Shown piece by piece: positions 25,490 through 33,632 of a stretch of 42,908 nucleotides of DNA. The stretch is taken from positions 1-42,908 of the forward strand of contig NZ_CALGYW010000102.1 of assembly GCF_937934665.1 (NCBI RefSeq). Direction: 5' to 3'. Position 1 is the first letter of the stretch. The number at the start of each line of letters is the position of its first letter. The position numbers and the translations under genes were made by a program. Origin of the DNA: an uncultured Anaerococcus sp. Lineage in GTDB: Bacteria > Bacillota > Clostridia > Tissierellales > Peptoniphilaceae. Below the pieces are notes generated by a model. That model saw only the letters and a list, made by a program, of their open reading frames with translations, ran no database searches and had not been told where the DNA came from.

Positions 25490-26986
25490 TTACAAGTCCC
25501 CCAAAGTGTTTTTAAAAATTCTACCTAGAATTTCCCTGCCTGGTTTCTCATCAGTTGTAAAAATAATACTGATATAAGACCCTTCATCTTTTACAGCGAG
25601 GATTTTTGGATTAGAAAAATGTTTACTAACTATTGGAAGAACCGCCTTATTAAAAGGCACAGATAAGCTATATTCATCAATTTCATCACTTATCTTATCT
25701 TCAACCCTAAAGTCTTCAAAACAAAATTTGTTAGTAAAATCATAGGTAAAATCCTTAAGCCTAATCGCGCCTAAGTTAAAATCAATAGAACAAGAAAGGA
25801 TATCATCATAAGAAACCTTGGTTTTCTCCATAGTTGAAGCAAAAAGCGCTCCTATATTTTTAAAGACAGCATCAGATTTTTCTGTAAGAAAAAATCCATC
25901 CTCATCCTTATAGATGTAGCCTTTTTGGATTAAATTGGCCACAATTTCTCTAGAATCATTAATAAAATAACCATCTATATCATAAATTTCATCATCACAA
26001 GTATAAATCGTTGAATAGTAAAGGCAAAATTCAAATTCCCCTATTGTTAAATCATAGGCAGGAGCTAAGAAAGAATAAAGATTTCTAAGATTATCCTTTA
26101 TCTTTTTATGGTCCTTATTAAAATCATCTAAAAGACCAATAAAATGGGTAAAGGCCTCCCCATCTTCCATGTCATCATTATCTGTATCTCCAAGTTCAAT
26201 CACATCCGAAAAATCATCCACATTTACAAGCACACTTGTCTTTACCCTCCTGGAGTTTATAGTATATTCAATTTCAACAAAGTGTCTACCGTCTTTTAGG
26301 AAGTTTTCAACTGCATCATCAAAGTCTTCGTCAAAGTTTTCATCATCTTCATCTAGATCATCAAAGGAAATATCCTTGTATTCATCGAAACTTATTATAG
26401 AAGCATAAGGATATTTTTCATTCAGGACTTTTTTTACATCCCTAACAAGCTTATATCGTCTGGTGTATTCAGGATTTAGGTCATCATTATCCTCTATATC
26501 CAGAATATACTTATCAGCTCCCATAATCCTCAAATCATCGAAGAGGTAATTTAACTTTTCTATCACGTCTGTGTAAGCGAAATCAACCAAGTCCTTGCCA
26601 CGATCATAATCATCAAGGAGGCTCGAAAGTCTTTGGTCTAGGTCTTTTACGAGACTTATTGCCTTTTTTGTATGTGAATAGGAATAATAATAATTGTCAT
26701 CATTTTCATTTTTAGTTTCTATTGTTAGATAACCCTGGTCAACAAGGGAGAAAAATTCTTCCCTAACTTCTTTGCCCTTAAAAAATCCTGAAGAATCAAG
26801 GTTTTTAAAAATTTCACTCCTGCGAAAATGTACGCTATCGATAATAAATTCAAGTTCCTTTAAGCTCAGGTCATAAACTGCGGCAAAAAATTGGAAAAAA
26901 TAGCCTATTTCTTCTTTTACAAAGCTATATCTTTCATAAACATCAAAAATATGGGCTAGGTCGGTTTTGAAATATGAATTAGTCAT
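25490..26986 (-). CDS. Unrecognised acidic protein with duplicated winged-helix-like segments
   Basis: I do not recognise this 498-residue protein. It has no signal peptide or membrane helix, so it is probably cytoplasmic. It contains an internal duplication. Residues 33-120 (FFAAVYDLSLKELEF...VDQGYLTI...) and 307-388 (LAPAYDLTIGEFEF...IQKGYIYKDEDGFFLTEK...) share the pattern YDL-hydrophobic-E-EF, then about 30 residues on a helix ending QGY or KGY followed by a strand pair, as in winged-helix DNA-binding domains. Between them lies a very acidic stretch, about 204-229. The C-terminal 110 residues look alpha/beta. It starts behind GGAGG and is followed after 4 nt by the serine hydrolase gene, so the two may work together. 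A regulatory role is only a suggestion. Confidence 0.8.
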   Translation of the reverse strand: MTNSYFKTDLAHIFDVYERYSFVKEEIGYFFQFFAAVYDLSLKELEFIIDSVHFRRSEIFKNLDSSGFFKGKEVREEFFSLVDQGYLTIETKNENDDNYYYSYSHTKKAISLVKDLDQRLSSLLDDYDRGKDLVDFAYTDVIEKLNYLFDDLRIMGADKYILDIEDNDDLNPEYTRRYKLVRDVKKVLNEKYPYASIISFDEYKDISFDDLDEDDENFDEDFDDAVENFLKDGRHFVEIEYTINSRRVKTSVLVNVDDFSDVIELGDTDNDDMEDGEAFTHFIGLLDDFNKDHKKIKDNLRNLYSFLAPAYDLTIGEFEFCLYYSTIYTCDDEIYDIDGYFINDSREIVANLIQKGYIYKDEDGFFLTEKSDAVFKNIGALFASTMEKTKVSYDDILSCSIDFNLGAIRLKDFTYDFTNKFCFEDFRVEDKISDEIDEYSLSVPFNKAVLPIVSKHFSNPKILAVKDEGSYISIIFTTDEKPGREILGRIFKNTLGDL

Positions 26987-27049
26987 GGTCTCCTCCTTTA
27001 TCCTACTAATAATTTTAACATAATTTTAAGATAAAAGGAATTAAAGAGA

Positions 27050-27077
27050 GAAAAACGACAGCCCCAAGGTGCCGTTT
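27050..27077 (-). terminator. Terminator of the NPKTG surface-protein gene
   Basis: AACGGCA and TGTCGTT (minus strand; plus 27070-27076 with 27054-27060) pair with one G-T pair and are followed by TTTTT. The stem lies just after the stop at 27089. Confidence 0.8.
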
Positions 27078-27088
27078 GATCTTAGATT

Positions 27089-28069
27089 TTATTTAATTTT
27101 TTTGTATAAGCTGCCTGCACCAATTAAAGTAACTAGGGCGAGACCTGTACCTACTAGGCCTGTTTTTGGGTTAGTAGATGATTTTCTATTTTTTTCCTTG
27201 TTTTCTTTAGCCTTTGGCATTTGAGCCTTAGCTTTATTTGCCTTTACTTCTTCGATTTTAAAGATTTTTCCAAATTGAGCTGGCTCTGAGGTTAAGATTT
27301 CTTCTGATGTTTCAATTTTATAAGTTTCGCCTACTTTAGGGTTAGCCTTGCCAAAGTCTTTTTTAGCTATAGTATACTTGCTTTCCTTAATGCCTTTTTC
27401 ATAAACAGTTACAAATTTATCGCTAACTTCTTCTACAACATATTCTTTAGTCATAGTTTTCGCTGGCATTTCTTTTTCTACTATTGAGAAAATCTTTCCA
27501 AATTGAGCAGGGTATGATTTTAGGGAAATGTTATTAGATGTGATTGTAAAGACCTTTCCTTTCTCAAGTTTCATATCCTTAAATTCAGATTTTGGAATAT
27601 TATAAAGATTTGATTCATTGCCTACTTCATAAAGGTCTACACCTTCTTCGTAGATTTCTTTTACTACAAAGTCTCTTACGACTTTTTCTTCTTTTTCTGT
27701 TTTATCTTCATTATTTTCTGACTTTTTAATCTCTTTTATTTCATAGATTTTTGCAAATTGAGCAGGATATGTTTCTAATATCACATCATCTGTAACAATT
27801 TCTACCTCCATACCTTCCTTAAGATCAATATTCTTAAATTCTTTCTTAGGCACACTGTAAAGGTCTGCAGAATTTGATTTTTTAGCAACTAAAACCCCTT
27901 CTCCTTCTACTTTCTTAATAAGATAAGTTCCAGAAATTTTCTCCACTGCCATTTGAGTTTCTTCCATCATTTGTTCATCATTTTTGTTTTCAATTTCTTC
28001 GCTAGCATATGCGCTATTAATAACCATAGCAGAGATTGCTAGCGCAAGTATAAGTTTTGTCTTTTTCAT
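27089..28069 (-). CDS. Sortase-anchored surface protein with three tandem repeats
   Basis: A signal peptide (about 1-22, ending in AYA) and a C-terminal sorting signal mark a cell-wall-anchored protein. The sorting signal is NPKTG at 300-304, followed by a hydrophobic stretch and a KKIK tail. NPKTG departs from LPxTG. Three repeats of about 65 residues fill the middle (about 47-113, 132-198 and 207-275). Each ends in a YPAQFxKI or EPAQFGKIF motif and holds a central (V/I)P or IA K-EF or DF step. Spacers between repeats are lysine- and glutamate-rich. The repeats look like small all-beta modules, but I cannot assign a known domain. The gene is divergent from exonuclease III and has its own terminator. 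Confidence 0.85.
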   Translation of the reverse strand: MKKTKLILALAISAMVINSAYASEEIENKNDEQMMEETQMAVEKISGTYLIKKVEGEGVLVAKKSNSADLYSVPKKEFKNIDLKEGMEVEIVTDDVILETYPAQFAKIYEIKEIKKSENNEDKTEKEEKVVRDFVVKEIYEEGVDLYEVGNESNLYNIPKSEFKDMKLEKGKVFTITSNNISLKSYPAQFGKIFSIVEKEMPAKTMTKEYVVEEVSDKFVTVYEKGIKESKYTIAKKDFGKANPKVGETYKIETSEEILTSEPAQFGKIFKIEEVKANKAKAQMPKAKENKEKNRKSSTNPKTGLVGTGLALVTLIGAGSLYKKIK

Positions 28070-28148
28070 GACACCCTCCTTAAAAAAATATATATTAGTG
28101 TCTTTGTAATTATATATTACCCAAAGTGGTGTTAAATTTGTAGAAATT

Positions 28149-28175
28149 TTGAAAGTTTTTTATAAGTTGTATACT
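28149..28175 (+). promoter_or_regulatory. Possible promoter of the exonuclease III gene
   Basis: TTGAAA (28149-28154) and TATACT (28170-28175) are separated by 15 nt, shorter than ideal. The gap of 154 bp between the divergent genes must also hold the surface-protein promoter, which I could not place convincingly. Confidence 0.4.
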
Positions 28176-28223
28176 AATATAAGAGAATTTTTTAAAAATA
28201 TTGAAATTTAAAGGAGAATTGAT

Positions 28224-29051
28224 ATGAAATTTATTTCCTGGAATATAGACTCATTAAATGCAGCCCTCACAAGCGATTCAAATAGGGCTGTGATGAGTCG
28301 TTTGGTTTTAGACACTATAGTAAATGAGGATGCTGATATCATTGCTATCCAAGAAACTAAGCTTCCTTACGCTGGTCTTAGCAAAAAACACGTAAAAATC
28401 CTTGCCGAGTATTTTCCAGAATATGACTACGTTTATAGGCAAAGCGAAGACCCTGCTAGAAAATCCTATGCAGGAACTATGACCCTTTACAAAAAGGGCC
28501 TTGAAGCCGAGGCGACTTTTCCTCAAATAGGAGCGCCTTGCACCATGGACTTTGAGGGTAGGATTATCACTTTAGAGTTTGATAATTTCTACTTTAGCCA
28601 AGTTTATACCCCAAATGCAGGTAACGGCCTAAGTAGACTAGATGATAGGCAGGTTTGGGATAGGCTTTATGCTGATTATCTAGAAAATTTAGATCAAGAT
28701 AAGCCAGTAATAGCTGCGGGAGATTATAACGTGGCTCACACAGAAATCGACCTTGCCCATCCAGAAAATAACCGCATGTCACCTGGTTTTACAGATGAAG
28801 AAAGGGAAGGCTTTACAAATCTTTTAGCTAAAGGCTTTACAGATACCTTTAGGTACATCCACGGTGATGTCGAAGGAAAATACACTTGGTGGGCACAAAG
28901 GGTAAAGACCAGTAAAATCAACAACTCTGGCTGGAGGATTGACTACTTCTTAGTCTCTGATAGGATAAAGGACTTAATCACAAAGTCAGATATGATTGAC
29001 TCTGGTGAAAGACAAGACCATACCCCAATTGTTTTAGAGATTAATATATAA
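28224..29051 (+). CDS. Exodeoxyribonuclease III / AP endonuclease
   Basis: This is a Mg-dependent exonuclease and abasic-site endonuclease for base-excision repair. The 275-residue protein of the endonuclease/exonuclease/phosphatase fold shows the family's ordered motifs: FISWNIDSLNAAL at the start (Asn7 region), IAIQETKLP with the metal-binding Glu, GDYNVAHTEID with the Asp/Asn pair, WRIDYFLVS, and DHTPIVLEI with the catalytic His at the end. It resembles the Bacillus ExoA/E. coli XthA group; I leave the symbol empty because the two names compete. It starts after AAAGGAG and is followed at once by a strong terminator shared with the convergent mnmA. Confidence 0.94.
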   Translation: MKFISWNIDSLNAALTSDSNRAVMSRLVLDTIVNEDADIIAIQETKLPYAGLSKKHVKILAEYFPEYDYVYRQSEDPARKSYAGTMTLYKKGLEAEATFPQIGAPCTMDFEGRIITLEFDNFYFSQVYTPNAGNGLSRLDDRQVWDRLYADYLENLDQDKPVIAAGDYNVAHTEIDLAHPENNRMSPGFTDEEREGFTNLLAKGFTDTFRYIHGDVEGKYTWWAQRVKTSKINNSGWRIDYFLVSDRIKDLITKSDMIDSGERQDHTPIVLEINI

Positions 29052-29052
29052 G

Positions 29053-29100
29053 AAAAAACCTTGAAGAATCCATTAGTTAATGGCCTTCAAGGTTTTTTTT
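29053..29100 (+). terminator. Bidirectional terminator between exonuclease III and mnmA
   Basis: AAAACCTTGAAG and CTTCAAGGTTTT (29055-29066 with 29085-29096) form a 12-bp perfect stem, with inner CCAT/ATGG pairing. T-runs follow on both strands, so it can end both convergent transcripts. Confidence 0.93.
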
Positions 29101-29126
29101 AATTTAAAATCATTTTAATTTTGATT

Positions 29127-30230
29127 TTATACTCTTAATTTTTTATCATCCATATATACTTCATCGATTATAGCAGAACCCAGGCAAACCTCTCCGTCAT
29201 AAAAAACTGCGGCTTGCCCTGGGGTAACAGCCTTGGTTTCATCATATCTTACTTCTACTTTACCGTCTCCAAGAACCTTTACATGGGCCTTTATATCTGC
29301 TTGTCTGTACCTAAATTTGGCCGTGCAGTCAAATTCCTTTGGACTTTCCTTATCAGAAATTGTAGAAAATTCTGATGCGTAAAGCTTGTTTGAAAAAAGA
29401 AGTGGATTTTTCTTGCCTTGGCAAACAAGTAATTCGTTTTTCTCTAAATCCTTACCATAGACAAACCAAGCTTCTCCCTCGCCACCTATACCAAGACCAC
29501 GTCTTTGGCCGATTGTATGATACATAAGGCCATCATGTTTTCCCATAATATTACCCTCAGTATCTACTATATTTCCCGGTTGGGCTGGTAAGTATTGGGA
29601 TAAAAATTCGTTAAAGTCTCTTTCTCCTATAAAACAAATCCCTGTCGAGTCCTTCTTATCAGCAGTTGCAAGACCTGCCTTTTTGGCAATCTCCCTTACT
29701 TCTGACTTTTGAAGCTCTCCTACTGGGAATAGTACGTCTTTTATCTGCTCTTGGGATAGCTGGCTTAGAAAATATGTCTGATCCTTGTTAGAATCAAGAC
29801 CCCTTAGCATTTTTGTTTCCCCGTCTCTTCTATCTACTCTCGCATAATGTCCTGTTGCAAGATAGTCTGCTCCAAGATTTTTCGCAAAGTCTAAAAAAGC
29901 CTTAAACTTTATTTCCTTATTGCACATGATATCAGGGTTTGGAGTTCTCCCCTTTTTGTATTCATCTAAAAAGTAAGAGAAAACCCTGTCGTAGTATTCT
30001 TTTTCAAAATTTATAGAGTAATATGGGATTCCTATTTGGTTACAAACAGCTACTGCATCTTCAAAGTCTTCTTCAGCAGTGCAAAAGCCGTTTTCATCGG
30101 TATCATCCCAGTTTTTCATGAAAATTCCTGTCACATCATAACCTTCTTCCTTTAAAAGAAGGGCTGCAACAGAAGAATCAACCCCGCCTGAGATACCCAC
30201 TATTACCTTTATGTCTTTTTTACCTGTCAT
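29127..30230 (-). CDS. mnmA: tRNA-specific 2-thiouridylase
   Basis: MnmA puts sulfur on U34 of tRNAs for Glu, Gln and Lys. The 367-residue protein shows the PP-loop SGGVDSS (14-20) and the two conserved cysteines that carry the persulfide and attack: Cys103 (NPDIMCNKEIKF) and Cys199 (GICFIGERDF). RTPNPDIMCN and HTIGQRRGLG complete the signature. It overlaps the cysteine desulfurase gene by 11 nt, which supports direct sulfur transfer from that enzyme. This arrangement is common in Firmicutes, where no TusABCDE relay is needed. Confidence 0.96.
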   Translation of the reverse strand: MTGKKDIKVIVGISGGVDSSVAALLLKEEGYDVTGIFMKNWDDTDENGFCTAEEDFEDAVAVCNQIGIPYYSINFEKEYYDRVFSYFLDEYKKGRTPNPDIMCNKEIKFKAFLDFAKNLGADYLATGHYARVDRRDGETKMLRGLDSNKDQTYFLSQLSQEQIKDVLFPVGELQKSEVREIAKKAGLATADKKDSTGICFIGERDFNEFLSQYLPAQPGNIVDTEGNIMGKHDGLMYHTIGQRRGLGIGGEGEAWFVYGKDLEKNELLVCQGKKNPLLFSNKLYASEFSTISDKESPKEFDCTAKFRYRQADIKAHVKVLGDGKVEVRYDETKAVTPGQAAVFYDGEVCLGSAIIDEVYMDDKKLRV

Positions 30231-31293
30231 ATAAGTCTCCTAAAACTTCTATAAATCTATCTATATCTTCTTTCGTATTAGTAAAGCCTAAACTTATCCT
30301 TAAGGAATGGCTGGCTCTCTCTTCGCCATAGATTCTTTCCACAACCTTAGAAGGAATCACAGCCCCTGCCCTACAGGCTGATCCTGCAGAAACGGCTATA
30401 CCGTGCATATCTAAATAAGTTAGTAAAAAGTCTGACTTAAAATCTTTAAAATAAATATTTACTATATGGTCTACTGTCTTTTCAGGATCTCCATTTATCT
30501 CGTAAGACAAGCAAGACTCATTAAGTTTTTCTAGTAAGTAAGCTTTTAAATCTCTTATCTTTTCCCTTTCAGAAATCATATAAGGGAAAGATTTGGCCAT
30601 GGCATAGGCTCCCATTACAAAGGAAGTGCCTGCCCTGCGATATTTTTCCTGCTCACCACCCTTTATAAAGGATGGGAGGTTTTCCCTTGCGTAAAGAATA
30701 CCAAAACCATTTATCCCTCCAATCTTATGACCTGATAGGGATAAAAAGTCAATATTCATCTCATCAACATCTATATCAAGGTGACCATAGGCTTGAACAC
30801 AGTCAACATGGAAGTAAATGTCCTTATCCTTTAAAAATTCACCAATTTCCTTAATTGGCATTACAAGTCCCATTTCGTTATTAACTATCATTATTGAAAC
30901 GAGTTTTACCTCATCTGTGATTATTTCCTTTATTTGGTCAAGACTTACACCTTTATCAGTTGCTTCAACTAAAATTGTATTTTCTTTATTGTAGGTATTT
31001 TCAATCGAGTCGTGCTCGATATTAGTTGTTATAATTTTTTCATCTCTAAAGGCTGATAAAACTGTATTATTGGATTCACTAGCTCCCGATGTAAAAATCA
31101 CCTGGGAAGGGTCTGCTCCGATGCTTTTTGCTATGTTTTCTCTTGCTTCTTCTAAAATCTTTTTGGCATCTCTTCCAAAAGAGTGGCTAGAATCAGGATT
31201 TCCATCAAATAAGTAAGACTCTTTTATTATATCTTCTAAAATTTTCTTTCTTTTTATGCTTGTTGCCGCATAGTCAAAATAAATCTTCTTCAT
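30220..31293 (-). CDS. Cysteine desulfurase, partner of MnmA
   Basis: This PLP enzyme (NifS/IscS type) takes sulfur from cysteine. The 357-residue protein shows the PLP lysine in LSGHKIGGINGFG (Lys190), the aldehyde-site region GASESNNTV and the persulfide-forming cysteine in SAGSACRAG (Cys307). The gene precedes mnmA and overlaps it by 11 nt, with no iscU or suf gene near, so a role in tRNA thiolation is more likely than general Fe-S assembly. The predicted -10 box ends 6 nt before the ATG, so the mRNA may be nearly leaderless. A GAGAGA sits immediately before the ATG, too close for a normal ribosome site. Confidence 0.94.
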   Translation of the reverse strand: MKKIYFDYAATSIKRKKILEDIIKESYLFDGNPDSSHSFGRDAKKILEEARENIAKSIGADPSQVIFTSGASESNNTVLSAFRDEKIITTNIEHDSIENTYNKENTILVEATDKGVSLDQIKEIITDEVKLVSIMIVNNEMGLVMPIKEIGEFLKDKDIYFHVDCVQAYGHLDIDVDEMNIDFLSLSGHKIGGINGFGILYARENLPSFIKGGEQEKYRRAGTSFVMGAYAMAKSFPYMISEREKIRDLKAYLLEKLNESCLSYEINGDPEKTVDHIVNIYFKDFKSDFLLTYLDMHGIAVSAGSACRAGAVIPSKVVERIYGEERASHSLRISLGFTNTKEDIDRFIEVLGDLYDR

Positions 31294-31299
31294 TCTCTC

Positions 31300-31327
31300 A
31301 ATATACTTGTCTAAGACTTGTATTCAA
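31300..31327 (-). promoter_or_regulatory. Predicted promoter of the cysteine desulfurase-mnmA pair
   Basis: On the minus strand TTGAAT (31322-31327) and TATATT (31300-31305) are spaced by 16 nt, between the upstream terminator and the start codon at 31293. Transcription would begin at or next to the ATG. Confidence 0.55.
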
Positions 31328-31342
31328 GAATTAAAAGTAAGT

Positions 31343-31363
31343 AAAAAACCGCCATCAGGCGGC
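31343..31363 (-). terminator. Terminator of the two-component operon
   Basis: CCGCC and GGCGG (31349-31353 with 31358-31362) form a compact GC stem with a 4-nt loop. Six T follow on the minus strand. It lies about 10 nt after the stop of the last small membrane-protein gene. Confidence 0.9.
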
Positions 31364-31373
31364 AAAGACATAT

Positions 31374-31673
31374 TTATTTTTCCTTAACTTTTATTCTTTT
31401 ATAAATCAAAATTACTGGTCCAAAGACATAGGCAACGGTAAGCAAAATTACCAAGGTTACAAAAAATGACTTACCAATTTTTTCATAAACTATTCCATAG
31501 GAAAGAGGAACTGTAAAAATTGCAAAAGCAAAGTAGATAGTTGGTATTAGAGCAAAACCATTAAAGGGATCAATAAATAAGTGTTCAGTCATTAAAAAAT
31601 AATAGGCCATAAAGCAAAAAGCTCCAAGTAAAAGTGCTAGAAAATCGTAAAACTCAAATTTCTTTTTCATCAT
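31374..31673 (-). CDS. Small membrane protein in the two-component operon
   Basis: This 99-residue protein has a basic start (MMKKK) and three hydrophobic stretches (about 11-29, 41-61 and 69-90), then a basic tail. I recognise no family. It overlaps the upstream small membrane-protein gene by 20 nt and ends the operon that begins with the response regulator. Being cotranscribed with a histidine kinase, it may be a target or an accessory of that system; this is inference. Confidence 0.75.
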   Translation of the reverse strand: MMKKKFEFYDFLALLLGAFCFMAYYFLMTEHLFIDPFNGFALIPTIYFAFAIFTVPLSYGIVYEKIGKSFFVTLVILLTVAYVFGPVILIYKRIKVKEK

Positions 31674-31899
31674 TTCCTTCCTTTCTCATATCTCGTGTCC
31701 ACATATAAGAAAAAAATATAAAGTAAGCCAGGGCTATGAAATTAAGCCTTTCGTCTATCCCATCGAGGATAAATTTATAGCAAATAGCAAGACTTAGGGG
31801 TCTTAGGAGGCTAAAAAAGTTTATCTTTTTTCTTATTAATTCATATAGGTCAATTATAGCAAAATTTATTAAAACTATTAAAAATAATTTATTCTCCAT
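31654..31899 (-). CDS. Small membrane protein after the histidine kinase
   Basis: I place the start at ATG 31899 (MENKLFLIVLINFAII), giving 81 residues. GAGGAGG lies 6 nt upstream, and the longer frame from TTG 31914 would have this ribosome site inside its coding sequence. The protein has two or three hydrophobic segments (about 4-17, 31-42 and 53-66) and a charged tail. It overlaps the kinase gene by 11 nt and the next gene by 20 nt. No family is recognised. Confidence 0.75.
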   Translation of the reverse strand: MENKLFLIVLINFAIIDLYELIRKKINFFSLLRPLSLAICYKFILDGIDERLNFIALAYFIFFSYMWTRDMRKEGNDEKEI

Positions 31900-32905
31900 A
31901 ATTTTCCTCCTCAATATCTAGGCAAATTCTGGCTCGTCCCCCTTTTTCATTTTCTAAAACAAGGTCTCCTCCCATGGCAGCAATATAAGAGTCGGCTATA
32001 AAAAGCCCCATGCCAGTGCCCTTGCCGGATGTTCTTCCAAAATTATCTGTGTAAAAGAGTTTGTTAACATCAGATAAACTTTTCTCATCAAAACCTGCCC
32101 CATCATCAGCAACGGTAATCATTATTTGTTTACCTTTCTCATTTAATTCTATCCAGACAGATGTTTTTCTATGCTCAAAGGCATTGGTCAAAAGTTGGCT
32201 AAGGGCCTTATCAAATCTTTTTTTATCAATCTTTATATAAAAATTATCCTTGAGATTAATTTCATTTATAAGTCCAATTTTCTCTTCTCTCATATCCTCA
32301 AAAAGACTTAGGTTGGCTTTTAAATTAGAAACAAAATCTACTAGGGATATTTTCTTAAGGTTAATCTCATCAATAAAGCCCCCGCTTACCTCCATCAAAT
32401 CGTCTATATAGGAAGCGATTTTCTCACTTTCTCCCTTTATTTTTTCAAGCCTCGCTTGGTTTTTAAGATCTACCGGCTTTAGGAGGGATAGGTTTGTATT
32501 TATCACAGTTAGGGGAGTTTTCATATCGTGAGAAATTGCGGTAAGGCTTGTTTTTATAAAGTTATCTTTCTCTTTTATCTTTTCATTCTTATCTTTAAGA
32601 GTCTTAGCTATTAGGTTAAATTCTGCCAATTCTAAATCTTTTTCGTAGTCGTCTTTTTTGATAGCTTCTTCTAGGACTCTTAAATCATTTAGAATATTTT
32701 TATCAATTCCTAGGTAAAATCTTCTTAGAAAATATAGGGAATAAATCATAAAAACTCCCATGGCAAAGTCTTTTTTGAGCCTAAGGGGATATAGGTATTC
32801 TTGACCTAATTTAAGGGCAAAAATTGTAAGTATTCCATAAACCAAGGCTCTTATAAAATTATCCATCAAAAGGCCTAGGGCCAAGTTTTTTACTCGTTTT
32901 TCCAT
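31889..32905 (-). CDS. Sensor histidine kinase with short membrane sensor
   Basis: About 338 residues from ATG 32905, which follows GGAGGG; the longer frame from TTG 32923 would cover that ribosome site. Two membrane helices (about 14-34 and 46-62) are joined by a very short loop, so there is no extracellular sensor domain, as in intramembrane-sensing kinases that respond to cell-envelope stress. A linker is followed by the dimerisation and phosphorylation box SHDMKTPL (His126) and an ATPase domain with N box TNAFEHR, G1 ADDGAGF and G2 GKGTGMGL. It overlaps the response-regulator gene by 16 nt. Its cognate regulator is frameshifted in this sequence. Confidence 0.92.
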   Translation of the reverse strand: MEKRVKNLALGLLMDNFIRALVYGILTIFALKLGQEYLYPLRLKKDFAMGVFMIYSLYFLRRFYLGIDKNILNDLRVLEEAIKKDDYEKDLELAEFNLIAKTLKDKNEKIKEKDNFIKTSLTAISHDMKTPLTVINTNLSLLKPVDLKNQARLEKIKGESEKIASYIDDLMEVSGGFIDEINLKKISLVDFVSNLKANLSLFEDMREEKIGLINEINLKDNFYIKIDKKRFDKALSQLLTNAFEHRKTSVWIELNEKGKQIMITVADDGAGFDEKSLSDVNKLFYTDNFGRTSGKGTGMGLFIADSYIAAMGGDLVLENEKGGRARICLDIEEENYGE

Positions 32906-33548
32906 TTGTAGCCCTCCTTCCAAACATTCTCTATCGGATCGTCTGCCCCTATTTCTAAGATTTTCTTTCTTATATTATAAATATGGGTCACTATAGTTCT
33001 TTCTGATGAGCTGTCAAAATTATTAGATACCATAGAAAGAAGGCTCTCCTTAGATAAGACCCTACCCTTATTTATATATAAAATATTTAGAATCTTTTTT
33101 TCCTGACTGGTAAGACTTATTTGTAAACCATCCTTTTTTATAAGACCTGTCTTTAAATCAAAACTAGTCTCTTTATAAGATTCTTCCACATTTTCATTTA
33201 GCCTAAGTTTTGATTTTATCCTAGCAAGTAAGATATCAGGATCAAAGGGCTTTTTGATATAGTCATCTGCCCCAAGCTCTAGTCCCTAAGCTCATCTTCC
33301 TTATTATCCTTGGCAGTAAGGATTATTATCGGTCTTTTTATCTCATTTCTTATAGTTTTTAGAAAATCAAGGCCGTCAAACTCACCTAACATTAGATCTA
33401 AAATTATTAGAGAGTACTTATTTAAAATAAGATAGTCATCAATTTCACCTAGGTCTAAGAAATAATCAACTCCGTATCCTTCATTTTCTAAAAGGTCCTT
33501 TAAAGATTCAACTAGGGCCAGGTTATCTTCTATTATACAAATGTCCAT
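32890..33548 (-). pseudogene. OmpR-type response regulator, frameshifted in the receiver domain
   Basis: The first part (33279-33548) encodes a receiver domain with the acidic pair (Glu7-Asp8), phosphoacceptor Asp51 (IILDLML) and Thr78, and stops after KEDELRD. The next frame continues exactly where expected: LGADDYIKKPFDPDILLARI, including the conserved Lys-Pro, then a C-terminal winged-helix DNA-binding domain (EKKILNILYINKGRVLSKESLL...RTIVTHIYNIRKKI) to the stop at 32890. Restoring one G in the run GGG (plus-strand CCC at 33284-33286) gives RGLELGADDY and one intact protein of about 219 residues. It is either a sequencing or assembly error or a recent inactivating mutation. Confidence 0.85.
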
Positions 33549-33603
33549 CTTCTCACCTCATATTTATTATAATAGATTTTTATCAAGAATTAGTAAAGAG
33601 TAT

Positions 33604-33630
33604 TAAAAAACCAGACCCTAGGCCTGGTTT
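33604..33630 (-). terminator. Terminator after the epimerase pseudogene
   Basis: AACCAG and CTGGTT (33609-33614 with 33624-33629), with additional pairing inside, form a stem followed on the minus strand by six T, just after the stop at 33633. Confidence 0.8.
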
Positions 33631-33632
33631 AC

